Shown here: in pieces, positions 46,417 to 55,450 of the stretch | Numbering within the stretch: the first letter of the stretch is position 1 | Layout of the letters: each line of letters starts with the position of its first letter | Origin: Chitinophagaceae bacterium UBA1931 | Lineage (GTDB): Bacteria > Bacteroidota > Bacteroidia > Chitinophagales > Chitinophagaceae | NCBI GenBank assembly: GCA_002337125.1 | Contig: DDFJ01000001.1 | Location: 893,597 to 957,596, forward strand | Direction of reading: 5' to 3' | Length of the DNA: 64,000 nt | Position numbers and translations under genes: made by a program | Notes under the pieces: generated by a model | The model's database searches: none | Told to the model about the DNA's origin: nothing | The model's input: only the letters and a program-made list of their open reading frames with translations

Positions 46417-47796
46417 CTATATCGCCTGTCTCGTCTTAATCTCGATATACTTATTAATTGTATTCACGGTTACATTTTCAGGAGCAGTAAGAATACTTAA
46501 TATGCCCGCATTCTGAAGTTCTTTTACAATCAGCCGTTTTTCATGCGCATATTTTCCGGCGATTGTTTTTACGTACAGGTCTTCAATATCTTTTACGTTT
46601 TTCACTGTTACCGATTTCAATTCGGTGTTTTCAAAAAACACCAGCAACAGTAAATGATATTTGGCAATACGTTTCAGGTAAGCCATTTGCCGCTGCATTC
46701 CTGCCAGTGATTCAAAGTTGGTAAACAGTATGATTAAACTGCGCTGTTTGATGTTTGCACGTATACGCATGTACAGCATTTCATAATCGGGCTCAAGAAA
46801 TGCAGTTTGCTGGTTGTATAAAATCTGCAGTACTTTTTCCAGCTGCACAGGTTTACGGTCGGCAGCAAGTACAGAACCAATTTTATTGCTGAAGGTCATC
46901 AACCCGAATTTATCCTGCCTGTGCAATGCAACATTGCACATTACCAGACTTGCATTGATTGCATAATCAAGCAGTGTTAACTCATTAAACGGCATTTTCA
47001 TGAGGCGGCCTTTATCAATCACACAATACACCTGCTGACTTTTTTCATCGGTGTAAGCATTCACCATCAACGCTCCTTTTCTTGCAGTTGCTTTCCAGTT
47101 GAGCGTACGCACATCATCGCCTTGCACATATTCCTTTACCTGTTCAAACTCCATGCTGTGACCAATCTTCCGTAACCTGCGGTTCCCGGTTTCTTTTGTT
47201 TGTGCAGCTTCGGCATGTAACTGGTACTTCCGCATTTGTATAAACGATGGATAAACAGGAACCATGATTTCTTCTGCACCTTTAAACTTACGTTCAACCA
47301 AACCAAGTAATGATTGAATAAACACCTGTACAAATCCAAAATGATACTCACCACGCTCAACAGGACGAAGTTTATACTGCAGCAGTTTTACTTCGCCGGG
47401 CTTTAATACCTGCTTCATTGAAAATGATCTTGCCTGGAACTGTTGAGGAAGTTCATCAATCACTTCTGCATGAACAGAAAACGGATAACGGTTTTCTATT
47501 GTGATATAAACAAGGTTCTCATCACCGTTACTTAAACGTTCTGGCAAGCTCCGTTCAATAACAGGTTTACGGTTAATCACAAACAGGAAAAAAAGATCTG
47601 CAATAACTGCAGATGCAAATACAAAGAACAGCACTTTTGCAAGTGTTTCCATTACAGGGAAAAAGAATGCAATAAGAAACACAAACATAGAAACACCTGC
47701 CAGCAAAAAGAACCTGTTGCTGAAATACAAAGGTTTCAGCCAGTATTTTGCTGCAATAAAAAGCAGTATGCCCGCAAGAATGATCAACCAGAACAT
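46417..47796 (-). CDS. DUF58 domain protein
   Basis: 459 residues: two N-terminal membrane segments (about 2-20 and 27-72 region), a beta domain, and the DUF58 signature EFEQVKEYVQGDDVRTLNWK (about 220-240), followed by a von Willebrand A-like part (VYCVIDKGRLMKM, LIILFTNFESL). These proteins are encoded next to MoxR ATPases and are thought to be their partners in folding or activating protein complexes. It starts 1 bp after the MoxR stop. Confidence 0.93.
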   Translation of the reverse strand: MFWLIILAGILLFIAAKYWLKPLYFSNRFFLLAGVSMFVFLIAFFFPVMETLAKVLFFVFASAVIADLFFLFVINRKPVIERSLPERLSNGDENLVYITIENRYPFSVHAEVIDELPQQFQARSFSMKQVLKPGEVKLLQYKLRPVERGEYHFGFVQVFIQSLLGLVERKFKGAEEIMVPVYPSFIQMRKYQLHAEAAQTKETGNRRLRKIGHSMEFEQVKEYVQGDDVRTLNWKATARKGALMVNAYTDEKSQQVYCVIDKGRLMKMPFNELTLLDYAINASLVMCNVALHRQDKFGLMTFSNKIGSVLAADRKPVQLEKVLQILYNQQTAFLEPDYEMLYMRIRANIKQRSLIILFTNFESLAGMQRQMAYLKRIAKYHLLLLVFFENTELKSVTVKNVKDIEDLYVKTIAGKYAHEKRLIVKELQNAGILSILTAPENVTVNTINKYIEIKTRQAI

Positions 47797-47797
47797 G

Positions 47798-48775
47798 CTA
47801 TCTAGGTACTTCTAATGATTTAATAATTCTGTCGATGAGTTCATCGGCAGTAATACCTTCCATTTCCTTTTCGGGTGTAAGAATGATACGGTGACGAAGC
47901 ACATGAGGTGCCACTTCAATAATATCATCGGGTGTAATAAAATCCCTGCCACGCAAAGCGGCAAATGCTTTTGCAGCTTTTACAATGGCTAATGATGCAC
48001 GTGGTGATGCCCCGAGAAATAAAGATGGATTGTTTCTTGTTTCATTTACAATTTTTGCGATGAACTCGAGCAGCTTTGGCTCAACAACAATCTGCCGGAT
48101 GGTTTCACGGTAGGTTGCAATTTCATCAGCAGTCAATACCTTTTCAATATTGCTCAGCAGGTGACGGTTATCGGCCTGGTGCTGGTTACTTAAAATCATT
48201 ACCTCTTCTTCAAGTGTTGGATAACCTACTTCAATCTTAAACAGGAAACGATCAAGCTGTGCTTCAGGCAAACGGTAAGTTCCTTCCTGGTCGATCGGGT
48301 TTTGCGTTGCAAGCACCATAAACGGAGTACGCATCGGATAAGTTGTTCCATCAACAGTAACTTGCCGTTCTTCCATTACTTCAAACAAAGCCGATTGTGT
48401 TTTTGCCGGAGCACGGTTAATTTCATCAATCAAAATCACATTGCTGAACAATGGCCCTGCCTTAAATTGAAAGCTGGCTTCTTTAGGATTGAAGACAGAT
48501 GTACCCAATACATCACTCGGCATCAGATCAGGCGTAAACTGTATGCGTGAAAATTCAGCATCAATCAGTTTGGCCATCAGTTTCGCCGAAAGTGTTTTGG
48601 CAACACCGGGTACACCTTCAATAAGAATGTGTCCATCGGCGAGTATACCTGCAATCATCAGTTCAACCATTTGTTCCTGTCCGACAATAACTTTTCCTAC
48701 TGCTTCACGTATGGTTGCAATGGCGTTGTTCAGTTGTGAAAGATCGGTGCGTTGCTGAAAAAATTGGTTATCCAT
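47798..48775 (-). CDS. MoxR-family AAA+ ATPase
   Basis: 325 residues. Walker A GVPGVAKT (54-61), Walker B and sensor region VILIDEINRAPAKTQSALFE, and ATQNPIDQEGTYRLPEAQLDRF, the MoxR-type sensor/arginine-finger region. The C-terminal lid has ASPRASLAIVKAAKAFA. MoxR proteins are cytoplasmic chaperone-like ATPases acting with DUF58/vWA proteins. It is the fourth gene in the run SpoIIM-like, DUF4129, DUF4350, MoxR, DUF58. Confidence 0.96.
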   Translation of the reverse strand: MDNQFFQQRTDLSQLNNAIATIREAVGKVIVGQEQMVELMIAGILADGHILIEGVPGVAKTLSAKLMAKLIDAEFSRIQFTPDLMPSDVLGTSVFNPKEASFQFKAGPLFSNVILIDEINRAPAKTQSALFEVMEERQVTVDGTTYPMRTPFMVLATQNPIDQEGTYRLPEAQLDRFLFKIEVGYPTLEEEVMILSNQHQADNRHLLSNIEKVLTADEIATYRETIRQIVVEPKLLEFIAKIVNETRNNPSLFLGASPRASLAIVKAAKAFAALRGRDFITPDDIIEVAPHVLRHRIILTPEKEMEGITADELIDRIIKSLEVPR

Positions 48776-48780
48776 GAAAT

Positions 48781-50001
48781 TTATTTTTTAAGAAAAGATT
48801 GAATGCGGTTATTTAAATCGAGCAACTGTTCATCAGATATTTTTTCTGATTGCTGCAGATGACTGATTTTTTCAAAAAAGTTTTTTACTTCCTGCTCAGG
48901 CACTTCAGTTTTACGTGAAAGTGATGAAAAGAATTCACTGTTGAGCTGTGAAGTGTTCAGGTAATAATGCGTACGGATGTATTCCATAAAATAGGTAATC
49001 ATCTTATCGGCAATATTGTGATTGTCTTTTTTCTGCAGGTATAAACGGCCGATTGTTTCAACAAAAGAAACACTGTCATTATTGTATTTCTGTTTTACCG
49101 GCACAATCCGTTGCCGGCGTTTGCTGCCAAAAGCAACATAAAATAGAATTGCACCCAAAGCAACAAACAACGCCCATCGCAGCATCGGGTATTTCATGAA
49201 AACACCAAACATGGAAAAATCATCATCGGGTGAATTGCCCAATCTGTAATAATCATCCCAGTAAACAGCATTACGTACTGCAGGAATATAGGTGAATACA
49301 TTTTCAAAATAATCCTTGTTGTTATTCGTGAGCAGAAAATAATTGCTGAATGCTTCAGGATGAAGATGAAAAAAGAAACGGCCATCGCCATAAGGCAGCG
49401 TAATAAAATCAGGGGCAGCATTTTCATTTAAACCAAGTGTGCGCACAGTTTCTGTACTATCAGTTTTCAGGAAACAACGTTTAAACGGAAAATAATAAAA
49501 ACCATATTTTTTTGTACCAAACTCTAAAGTATCAGCCATCTGTACAGTTGTAAGATGCAATGCATCACCGGGTTTCTGATTGTTTTGAAACATACTGAAC
49601 AGATCCTGGTATTGCACCTGCAGCCCAAGTGTATCCATCAGTTCATCCGAAATGTACTCTGATGAAATAAAAACCTGGTTCCCGTTTTCAACGTAATGAA
49701 GCATTGAGGCAATATCTTCTTCGCTCATCAATACCGATTCAGCGATCACAACAAACAATCCCTTCTTTCCATACTTGGTCACATCGTTTTTATAGAAGGG
49801 TTTATTCACTGTTGAAAAATCGGCACCTGAACTGCTGTATTTTTCTTTCAGCATATTGTATGCTGTAAATGCGCCAAACGGTTTTTTACTTCGCTTTGAA
49901 TAAGTGTGCCGCAAATCAGGCAACTTCACAGCATTCTTATCTCTGCAGGCAGCTGTTGCAATAATGAGCAGGAGTAAACTATATCGTACAATCAGTTTCA
50001 T
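48781..50001 (-). CDS. DUF4350-like membrane lipoprotein
   Basis: 406 residues. Lipoprotein-like signal (LLLLIIATAAC, Cys19), a periplasmic alpha/beta domain (KKGLFVVIAESVLMSEEDIA) and one membrane segment (about 275-292, LRWALFVALGAILFYVAFG), then a cytoplasmic helical tail. This matches DUF4350 proteins of MoxR operons. It overlaps the upstream DUF4129 gene by 4 bp and precedes moxR by 5 bp. Confidence 0.85.
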   Translation of the reverse strand: MKLIVRYSLLLLIIATAACRDKNAVKLPDLRHTYSKRSKKPFGAFTAYNMLKEKYSSSGADFSTVNKPFYKNDVTKYGKKGLFVVIAESVLMSEEDIASMLHYVENGNQVFISSEYISDELMDTLGLQVQYQDLFSMFQNNQKPGDALHLTTVQMADTLEFGTKKYGFYYFPFKRCFLKTDSTETVRTLGLNENAAPDFITLPYGDGRFFFHLHPEAFSNYFLLTNNNKDYFENVFTYIPAVRNAVYWDDYYRLGNSPDDDFSMFGVFMKYPMLRWALFVALGAILFYVAFGSKRRQRIVPVKQKYNNDSVSFVETIGRLYLQKKDNHNIADKMITYFMEYIRTHYYLNTSQLNSEFFSSLSRKTEVPEQEVKNFFEKISHLQQSEKISDEQLLDLNNRIQSFLKK

Positions 50002-50795
50002 GCCTGTTTAATTTTTAATTGAAACTGATCAAATTCCTCTTTTACTGCAGTAAACACATCCCGTTCTATAACAAAATCACCATACCATATATAATCGTAA
50101 TTCATGGTAATGCGTGAAAAATCATTCTTCAAATGAGGTTTTGTTAATTCCCGCACATACTGGTAATTGGTTTTATCGGGCGATAAAACAATCCATCCCT
50201 TTTCTGAAATTTTTGATAACACCTGCAGGTACAAGTAACGTACTGCAAGACGGTAATCGCCTGCATTAACAGCTTCGCTCAGCTGCTGATCAAGATATTC
50301 AATATCTGTAACGGGCTCTTCTTCCAGTTCAAGCAATTTGTTTTTTGTGGGAGATGTAAACAATCCATTTTCAGAAAGAAACAACCGGTAAATCACAAAT
50401 AAAATAACAGCAATTGCAATTGACCAAAGCAAAATGCGTACAAAAGAAAATACAGGTGAAACATCCACTTCCTTCTGTTGCGTAGTTGGTTTAGCAACAG
50501 TTTTTTGTTGTGCCTGCCATACTTTTAACAGGCTGTCTAAATTTTTTACATAGCTGAAATCTTTCTGCTTTCGAAACGAGTTAATACTGTCAACCGGGTA
50601 TTCCCAGAAATCCATTGAAATAGTCGTATCGCTTGTATTTACGTTTTTTTCAGTTGAAACAGTTTCATCTTCATAACTGCTGTCGGCTACCTGTGGCGGA
50701 GCAACAGCAGAGTCTACAATCACTTCCTGTGCATGCGAAGCAATCATGAACCCAAATAAAAATAAACCTAACCAAACAGCTCTTTTCATATTCAC
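49998..50795 (-). CDS. DUF4129 domain membrane protein
   Basis: 265 residues: signal peptide (to about 22, IASHAQ), an acidic periplasmic stretch, a membrane segment (about 117-137, ILLWSIAIAVILFVIYRLFL) and a cytoplasmic DUF4129 part with YLDQQLSEAVNAGDYRLAVR and TNYQYVRELTKP. It overlaps both neighbours by 4 bp (ATGA-type), so translation is coupled. Confidence 0.87.
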   Translation of the reverse strand: MNMKRAVWLGLFLFGFMIASHAQEVIVDSAVAPPQVADSSYEDETVSTEKNVNTSDTTISMDFWEYPVDSINSFRKQKDFSYVKNLDSLLKVWQAQQKTVAKPTTQQKEVDVSPVFSFVRILLWSIAIAVILFVIYRLFLSENGLFTSPTKNKLLELEEEPVTDIEYLDQQLSEAVNAGDYRLAVRYLYLQVLSKISEKGWIVLSPDKTNYQYVRELTKPHLKNDFSRITMNYDYIWYGDFVIERDVFTAVKEEFDQFQLKIKQA

Positions 50796-51802
50796 GATCC
50801 CTTTGTTTTTTCTGTCAGTAGTGATTTATTTGCAAAACGTTTTTCGAGCCTGATGGGATAAATAACAAAATACCAGATAATAAACGCAAGTGAAACAGCA
50901 AGTATGGCAATGCTTGTTCCTGTTGCAAGTGATGTGTTGGTTGTTTTGTCAAATGCATTTGAGCTGAGACGTGTGATATAACTTTCAAGAAATGCAGCTG
51001 TAAGGGTTATTGGTATCAGTGATATGCAGATTTTCATTGCATCCTTTGCTCCTCGTTTAAATGAAACCCATCGGGTAAAAGTGCCCGGGAAAAGAATACT
51101 TTTTGCAAGAATAAAACCTGCACATGCTTCAATAATCATTCCTGAAATTTCCAATGTGCCATGTATCCAGATTACAAGTACACTCTCCCATCCCAATCCT
51201 TTTGCAAAAAACCAATATTGAAAACTGCCCAGCATAATGCAATTCTGAAAAAATACTAGCATTGTACCAATACCTGCCAGTAATCCGCCTGCAATCATCA
51301 AAAAGCCTACTTTGATATTATTAAAAGCAATCCGTACAAACATGTTAAAACTGCTTTCATCGCTATACACACCAAAGGGATCACCTTTTTCAATATTATC
51401 CTCGGTCATTGAAACATAGTTTTCACCCAGTACTCCTTTTACAAATCCATCATCTTTCATGGACGAAAGAACGGCCATTGAACAAAACAGTGAAAATGCA
51501 AGAAAGGTATACAGCAACATACGGTGGTATTTCCTGAACATCAGCGGTAATTCATATTGCCAGAAAGTAAAAAGGCGTGAAAACTTTTGTTTTTTATTCT
51601 GGTAAATAGTTTGATAAATGCTTACTGCAAGACTGTTAATCCAGCGGGTTACTTTGCTGTGCGGGTAAAATGTACGTGAATAAGAAAGATCATCAAGTAA
51701 TGTAATAAACCTATCAGCGGTTTGATCCGGATCTTCAGTTTGCAGATATTGGTATTCGTTCCACTTCTGCGCATTTTTTTTAATGAATAGTGCTTCTCGC
51801 AT
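50792..51802 (-). CDS. SpoIIM-like (stage II sporulation protein M family) membrane protein
   Basis: 336 residues. A soluble N-terminus with WNEYQYLQTEDPDQTADRFI precedes about five membrane segments, including MIAGGLLAGIGTMLVFFQNC and IWIHGTLEISGMIIEACAGF, the hallmark (HGxxE) of the SpoIIM/DUF95 family. The organism shows no sporulation genes here; outside Firmicutes the family sits in this MoxR-DUF58 operon together with RDD proteins. It is first of five tightly packed genes and is divergent from the RDD gene. Confidence 0.92.
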   Translation of the reverse strand: MREALFIKKNAQKWNEYQYLQTEDPDQTADRFITLLDDLSYSRTFYPHSKVTRWINSLAVSIYQTIYQNKKQKFSRLFTFWQYELPLMFRKYHRMLLYTFLAFSLFCSMAVLSSMKDDGFVKGVLGENYVSMTEDNIEKGDPFGVYSDESSFNMFVRIAFNNIKVGFLMIAGGLLAGIGTMLVFFQNCIMLGSFQYWFFAKGLGWESVLVIWIHGTLEISGMIIEACAGFILAKSILFPGTFTRWVSFKRGAKDAMKICISLIPITLTAAFLESYITRLSSNAFDKTTNTSLATGTSIAILAVSLAFIIWYFVIYPIRLEKRFANKSLLTEKTKGS

Positions 51803-51895
51803 AGCTTTAGTCTGTAAATGAAAATACCAAGTAATTTTTAATTACAAACAATTTGGTTCAATTAATTCCTTTATTTTACAAACAGAATTTGCTGT

Positions 51896-52678
51896 ATGCC
51901 CGATGTACTGATAAGCACCCCGTTCAACATTTCATTAGAGTTTGAAATTGCCCCTTTCCACAAAAGGCTGGGCGCATATTTTATTGACCTGGTTATTTTA
52001 CTGCTGTACATGTACCTGATGAAATATCTCATTTACATTATTACAGATATTGCATTTGAACAGGCTTACACAATTGATATTTTACTCATTTGCATACCCA
52101 TGCTGCTGTACCATGTTGTTTGTGAAATAACAATGTATGGTCAAAGCCTGGGTAAAAAAGCTTTGAGATTACGGGTGATGAGTTTGGATGGCGGTGATCC
52201 GAATATCAGCCAATATATTTTAAGATGGTTTTTCCGGATTTGGGAATGGCCGCTTTTCTTCAGTGTATTGTTGCCCGACATATACATTGTTATAAAATTT
52301 TTCTACTTCATTTTCGGCGGAGTTGTAGTGGTGATTGTTATTGCTGTTACAGCAAAAAACCAACGGCTTGGCGATCTTGCTGCGGGCACTACCATTGTGA
52401 ATACAAAAATCGACAGTTCCATACACGATACAGTGTTTATGGAAATAACTCAAAAGGATTATAAGGTTCTTTTTCCGGAAGTTTTAAAACTGAGCGACAG
52501 GGATATTAACACAATCAAATCGGTGTTAACTCAAATGTATAAAACAAACAGGTACGACACTGCACACCGCATTGCCGGCAGAATTAAAGAAGTATTGAAA
52601 ATTCAAACAAATCTTGAAGTGGATATGTTCCTGGAGCGATTGATTGCTGATTATAATTACCTCGCAACAAAAGAATAA
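51896..52678 (+). CDS. RDD family membrane protein
   Basis: 260 residues. The RDD core is at the N-terminal side (HKRLGAYFIDLVILLLYMYL, then YGQSLGKKALRLRVMSLDGG and KNQRLGDLAAGTTIVNTK), with about four membrane segments, followed by a 70-residue cytoplasmic helical tail. RDD proteins are linked to transport or ion exchange, but mostly unassigned. It is divergent from the SpoIIM-like gene with 93 bp between, a recurrent pairing in Bacteroidota. A bidirectional hairpin follows its stop. Confidence 0.9.
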   Translation: MPDVLISTPFNISLEFEIAPFHKRLGAYFIDLVILLLYMYLMKYLIYIITDIAFEQAYTIDILLICIPMLLYHVVCEITMYGQSLGKKALRLRVMSLDGGDPNISQYILRWFFRIWEWPLFFSVLLPDIYIVIKFFYFIFGGVVVVIVIAVTAKNQRLGDLAAGTTIVNTKIDSSIHDTVFMEITQKDYKVLFPEVLKLSDRDINTIKSVLTQMYKTNRYDTAHRIAGRIKEVLKIQTNLEVDMFLERLIADYNYLATKE

Positions 52679-52680
52679 AA

Positions 52681-52706
52681 AAGCCGCTTAAATAAAGCGG
52701 CTTTTC
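52681..52706. terminator. Bidirectional intrinsic terminator
   Basis: AAGCCGCTT and AAGCGGCTT form a 9-bp stem around 5 nt, with A-runs before and a T-run after. It can end both the RDD transcript and the convergent small membrane protein genes. Confidence 0.85.
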
Positions 52707-52729
52707 AATGAATTGCAGAATAAAGTTTA

Positions 52730-53035
52730 TTAATGATTGAATCCGCCTGTTGCAGCAGCTCCAACAAATACTACAATCATAAGGATATAAACTAATATGC
52801 CTATTGCCTGCAACACAATACCAATGATTGCGCAGATGCGTCCAATCTTTAAGTTGTTGTAAGATGCAGGAGTGTACATACCGGGATTTGCATTATAAAG
52901 TGCCATATCTTTCTTGGCCATTACCAGTGCAATAATTCCCGTAATGAAACATATTACAATTGAAAGAATGCCTAATACCAGAACAGTAGTTCCGTTAGGA
53001 AGTGGTTGTTGAACCTGATTGTTTTGCTGATCCAT
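52730..53035 (-). CDS. Small two-segment membrane protein (DUF4190-like)
   Basis: 101 residues: a Gln/Asn-rich N-terminal tail (MDQQNNQVQQPLPNGTTVLV), a membrane segment (about 18-42), the loop KKDMALYNANPGMYTPASYN, and a second segment (about 67-95). It is a paralogue of the next gene, with the same loop pattern (NPGxYxxxSYNNxKxGRICxIIGI). Function unknown. Confidence 0.8.
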   Translation of the reverse strand: MDQQNNQVQQPLPNGTTVLVLGILSIVICFITGIIALVMAKKDMALYNANPGMYTPASYNNLKIGRICAIIGIVLQAIGILVYILMIVVFVGAAATGGFNH

Positions 53036-53062
53036 AAAGCTTGGTTTTGATTTGAAAAGAAT

Positions 53063-53395
53063 TTATTGTTTAAGATCTTTAATTATTGAAAGAATCCAGA
53101 TCATATATGCAGCATATGCCACTACAAATAATGACGATACAATAATTCCGATGATAGAACAAATACGTCCTGTTTTGCTGTTGTTATAAGATGACTCACT
53201 GTATACACCGGGATTATTGGCATATAAACTCAAATCTTTGTTCGCCATAACAACTCCGATTATTCCAAGCACAAATCCAACACCGCAAACAACGATTGAA
53301 AGTATTCCCAGTACTAAAGATACCGTTGCATTAGGAAGAGGAGGAAGTACAGTTTGATTAGGTGTTAAATAATCCTGCTGCTGATTTTGTTCCAT
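53063..53395 (-). CDS. Small two-segment membrane protein (DUF4190-like), paralogue
   Basis: 110 residues, with the same layout as the downstream gene: tail MEQNQQQDYLTPNQTVLPPL, two membrane segments (about 28-50 and 79-101) and the loop KDLSLYANNPGVYSESSYNN. The pair, 27 bp apart, looks like a tandem duplication. It is preceded by the DUF2752 gene with 3 bp between, so the three form one transcript. Confidence 0.8.
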   Translation of the reverse strand: MEQNQQQDYLTPNQTVLPPLPNATVSLVLGILSIVVCGVGFVLGIIGVVMANKDLSLYANNPGVYSESSYNNSKTGRICSIIGIIVSSLFVVAYAAYMIWILSIIKDLKQ

Positions 53396-53398
53396 TCG

Positions 53399-53734
53399 TT
53401 AGAAAATTTGGTGTGTTACTACCCTGTAAATATAATGTACTGCAATTATTATTGCACAGAAAATATATAAAACTGCAAGGATATTTGTACCCTTTTTATA
53501 CTTATTTGCCAGGTGCAGCAAAAGGAACACAATTAAAAACATAATAGGTATTGCAGCTGGATAAAGTCGCAAGCTTTCAGCTACATCTCCTTTCAGCAGC
53601 GAAATATAACTGCGCTGCAAACCACAGCCGGGACAATCGATATGCGTAAAAAACTTACTTGGACAGGTAAGCATGTGCTGCTCCATCCACTTAACAGTGT
53701 TGCTGTACATATTATCCAGTAAGAATAACTGCAT
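53399..53734 (-). CDS. DUF2752 membrane protein
   Basis: About 111 residues from the ATG at 53734. It has the DUF2752 signature CPSKFFTHIDCPGCGLQRS, with three cysteines that could bind metal or form disulfides, followed by two membrane segments (about 55-74 and 84-104). Function unknown. It is first in a three-gene run with the two DUF4190-like genes, a grouping often seen in Bacteroidota. Confidence 0.85.
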   Translation of the reverse strand: MQLFLLDNMYSNTVKWMEQHMLTCPSKFFTHIDCPGCGLQRSYISLLKGDVAESLRLYPAAIPIMFLIVFLLLHLANKYKKGTNILAVLYIFCAIIIAVHYIYRVVTHQIF

Positions 53735-53770
53735 AACCAAACATACAATGGAGATCGAACTTTATCAAAT

Positions 53771-53803
53771 AAAAAAAGAGCACAACCAATGGCTGTGCTC
53801 TTC
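53771..53803 (-). terminator. Intrinsic terminator of proS
   Basis: On the minus strand GAGCACAGCC and GGTTGTGCTC pair over 10 bp (one G-U) around ATT, followed by a run of seven T. It lies 18 bp past the proS stop. Confidence 0.88.
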
Positions 53804-53821
53804 ACTTTATTACATCAGTTA

Positions 53822-55297
53822 TTAATAAGCCAACGCAAATAAAACTCTTTGTGTGGAAGGCTTGCCGGTTAAAATACAGGTTCCTTCTTCAGGTTCATTA
53901 TCCAACGGAATACAGCGGATGGTTGCCTTTGTTTTGGTTTTAATTTCTTCTTCTGTTTCAGCAGTACCATCCCAATGAGCTGATACAAAACCACCTTTAT
54001 TCTGAAGCGTTTCAACAAACTCATCCCATGTGTTTACACGGGTGATGTGTTCATCACGATAACGTCTTGCCTTTTCAAAAATATTCAGCTGAATTTCATC
54101 AAGCAAAGCCTGTACATAGAAAGCAATGCCATCCATAGTTACTGATTGCTTCTGCTTCGTATCCCTGCGGGCAATTTCAACCACGTTGTTACTTAAATCT
54201 CTTGGCCCGATTGCCATACGTACAGGAACACCTTTCAGTTCATATTCTGCAAATTTCCAGCCCGGTCTTACATTATCCTGGTCGTCGTATTTCACCCTGA
54301 TACCAAGATCTTTCAGGTTTTGAATAATCTCAGCAACCTTGTTATCGATCATTCCCTTTTCAACATCATTTTTGAAAATTGGAACAATCACCACCTGCAA
54401 CGGGGCAATTTTTGGAGGAAGAATCAAACCCTGATCATCACTGTGAGCCATCACCAATCCTCCAATCAGCCTTGTGCTTACACCCCAGCTGGTTGCCCAT
54501 ACATATTCAAGTTTATTTTCCTTATCGCTGAATTTTACATCAAAGGCTTTGGCAAAGTTCTGTCCAAGGAAATGTGATGTGCCTGCCTGCAGTGCTTTGC
54601 CATCCTGCATCAGTGCTTCAATGCAATAAGTATCAACTGCACCTGCAAAACGTTCATTGGCTGTTTTCACCCCTTTAATAACAGGTACAGCCATCCATTC
54701 TTCTGCAAACTGTGCATATACATCCAGCATTTTTCTTGTTTCAATCACCGCTTCGTCAGCAGTTGCATGTGCTGTATGTCCTTCCTGCCATAAAAATTCT
54801 GCAGTACGTAAAAACAATCTTGTACGCATTTCCCAACGCACCACGTTTGCCCATTGGTTTACAAGAATGGGTAAATCCCTGTACGACTGAATCCAGTCTT
54901 TATACGTATTCCAGATAATTGTTTCAGAAGTCGGGCGAACAATCAGTTCCTCTTCCAGCTTTGCTTCCGGATCAACCACAACACCACCACCGTTTGGATC
55001 GTTCTTAAGCCTGTAATGTGTTACAACAGCACATTCTTTGGCAAAACCTTCCACATGGGCTGCTTCCCTGCTCAAAAAGCTTTTTGGGATGAAGAGTGGG
55101 AAATAAGCATTCACATGACCTGTTTCTTTAAACATCCTGTCTAATTGATCACGCATATTTTCCCAAAGAGCAAATCCATACGGTTTAATAACCATACAGC
55201 CTCTTACAGCTGAATAATCAGCCAGTCCACCTTTTAAAATCAGATCGTTGTACCATTGCGAATAATCCTGTTCACGGGAAGTAATTGCCTCTGCCAT
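53822..55297 (-). CDS. proS: Prolyl-tRNA synthetase, archaeal/eukaryotic type
   Basis: 491 residues, the length of the short (type 3) ProRS without the editing insertion. Class II motifs: motif 2 region RWEMRTRLFLRTAEFLWQEG, the TSETIIW proline site and motif 3 SWGVSTRLIGGLVMAHSDD. It also has the anticodon-binding domain (GWKFAEYELKGVPVRMAIGP) and the C-terminal zinc-like domain. Charges tRNA-Pro. It is monocistronic, with its own terminator; a TACTTTTG box at 55416-55409 may be its -7 element. Confidence 0.97.
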   Translation of the reverse strand: MAEAITSREQDYSQWYNDLILKGGLADYSAVRGCMVIKPYGFALWENMRDQLDRMFKETGHVNAYFPLFIPKSFLSREAAHVEGFAKECAVVTHYRLKNDPNGGGVVVDPEAKLEEELIVRPTSETIIWNTYKDWIQSYRDLPILVNQWANVVRWEMRTRLFLRTAEFLWQEGHTAHATADEAVIETRKMLDVYAQFAEEWMAVPVIKGVKTANERFAGAVDTYCIEALMQDGKALQAGTSHFLGQNFAKAFDVKFSDKENKLEYVWATSWGVSTRLIGGLVMAHSDDQGLILPPKIAPLQVVIVPIFKNDVEKGMIDNKVAEIIQNLKDLGIRVKYDDQDNVRPGWKFAEYELKGVPVRMAIGPRDLSNNVVEIARRDTKQKQSVTMDGIAFYVQALLDEIQLNIFEKARRYRDEHITRVNTWDEFVETLQNKGGFVSAHWDGTAETEEEIKTKTKATIRCIPLDNEPEEGTCILTGKPSTQRVLFALAY

Positions 55298-55450
55298 TGT
55301 TAATTTTCTTTATGAAATGTTTACCATTAATTTAACAGCCACCATACAATGAATAAGCTGTTATGGCTTGTTCTTTGTTGCTATAAAATAGTTGTTTACA
55401 CGAAGTTGCAAAAGTAGTAACTTCACATTACAAACCTAAATTCTAAAATT

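Noticed and set aside
50792..51802. Evidence of sporulation from the SpoIIM-like gene
   Set aside because: The family occurs in MoxR-DUF58 operons of non-sporulating Bacteroidota; nothing else here is sporulation-related.
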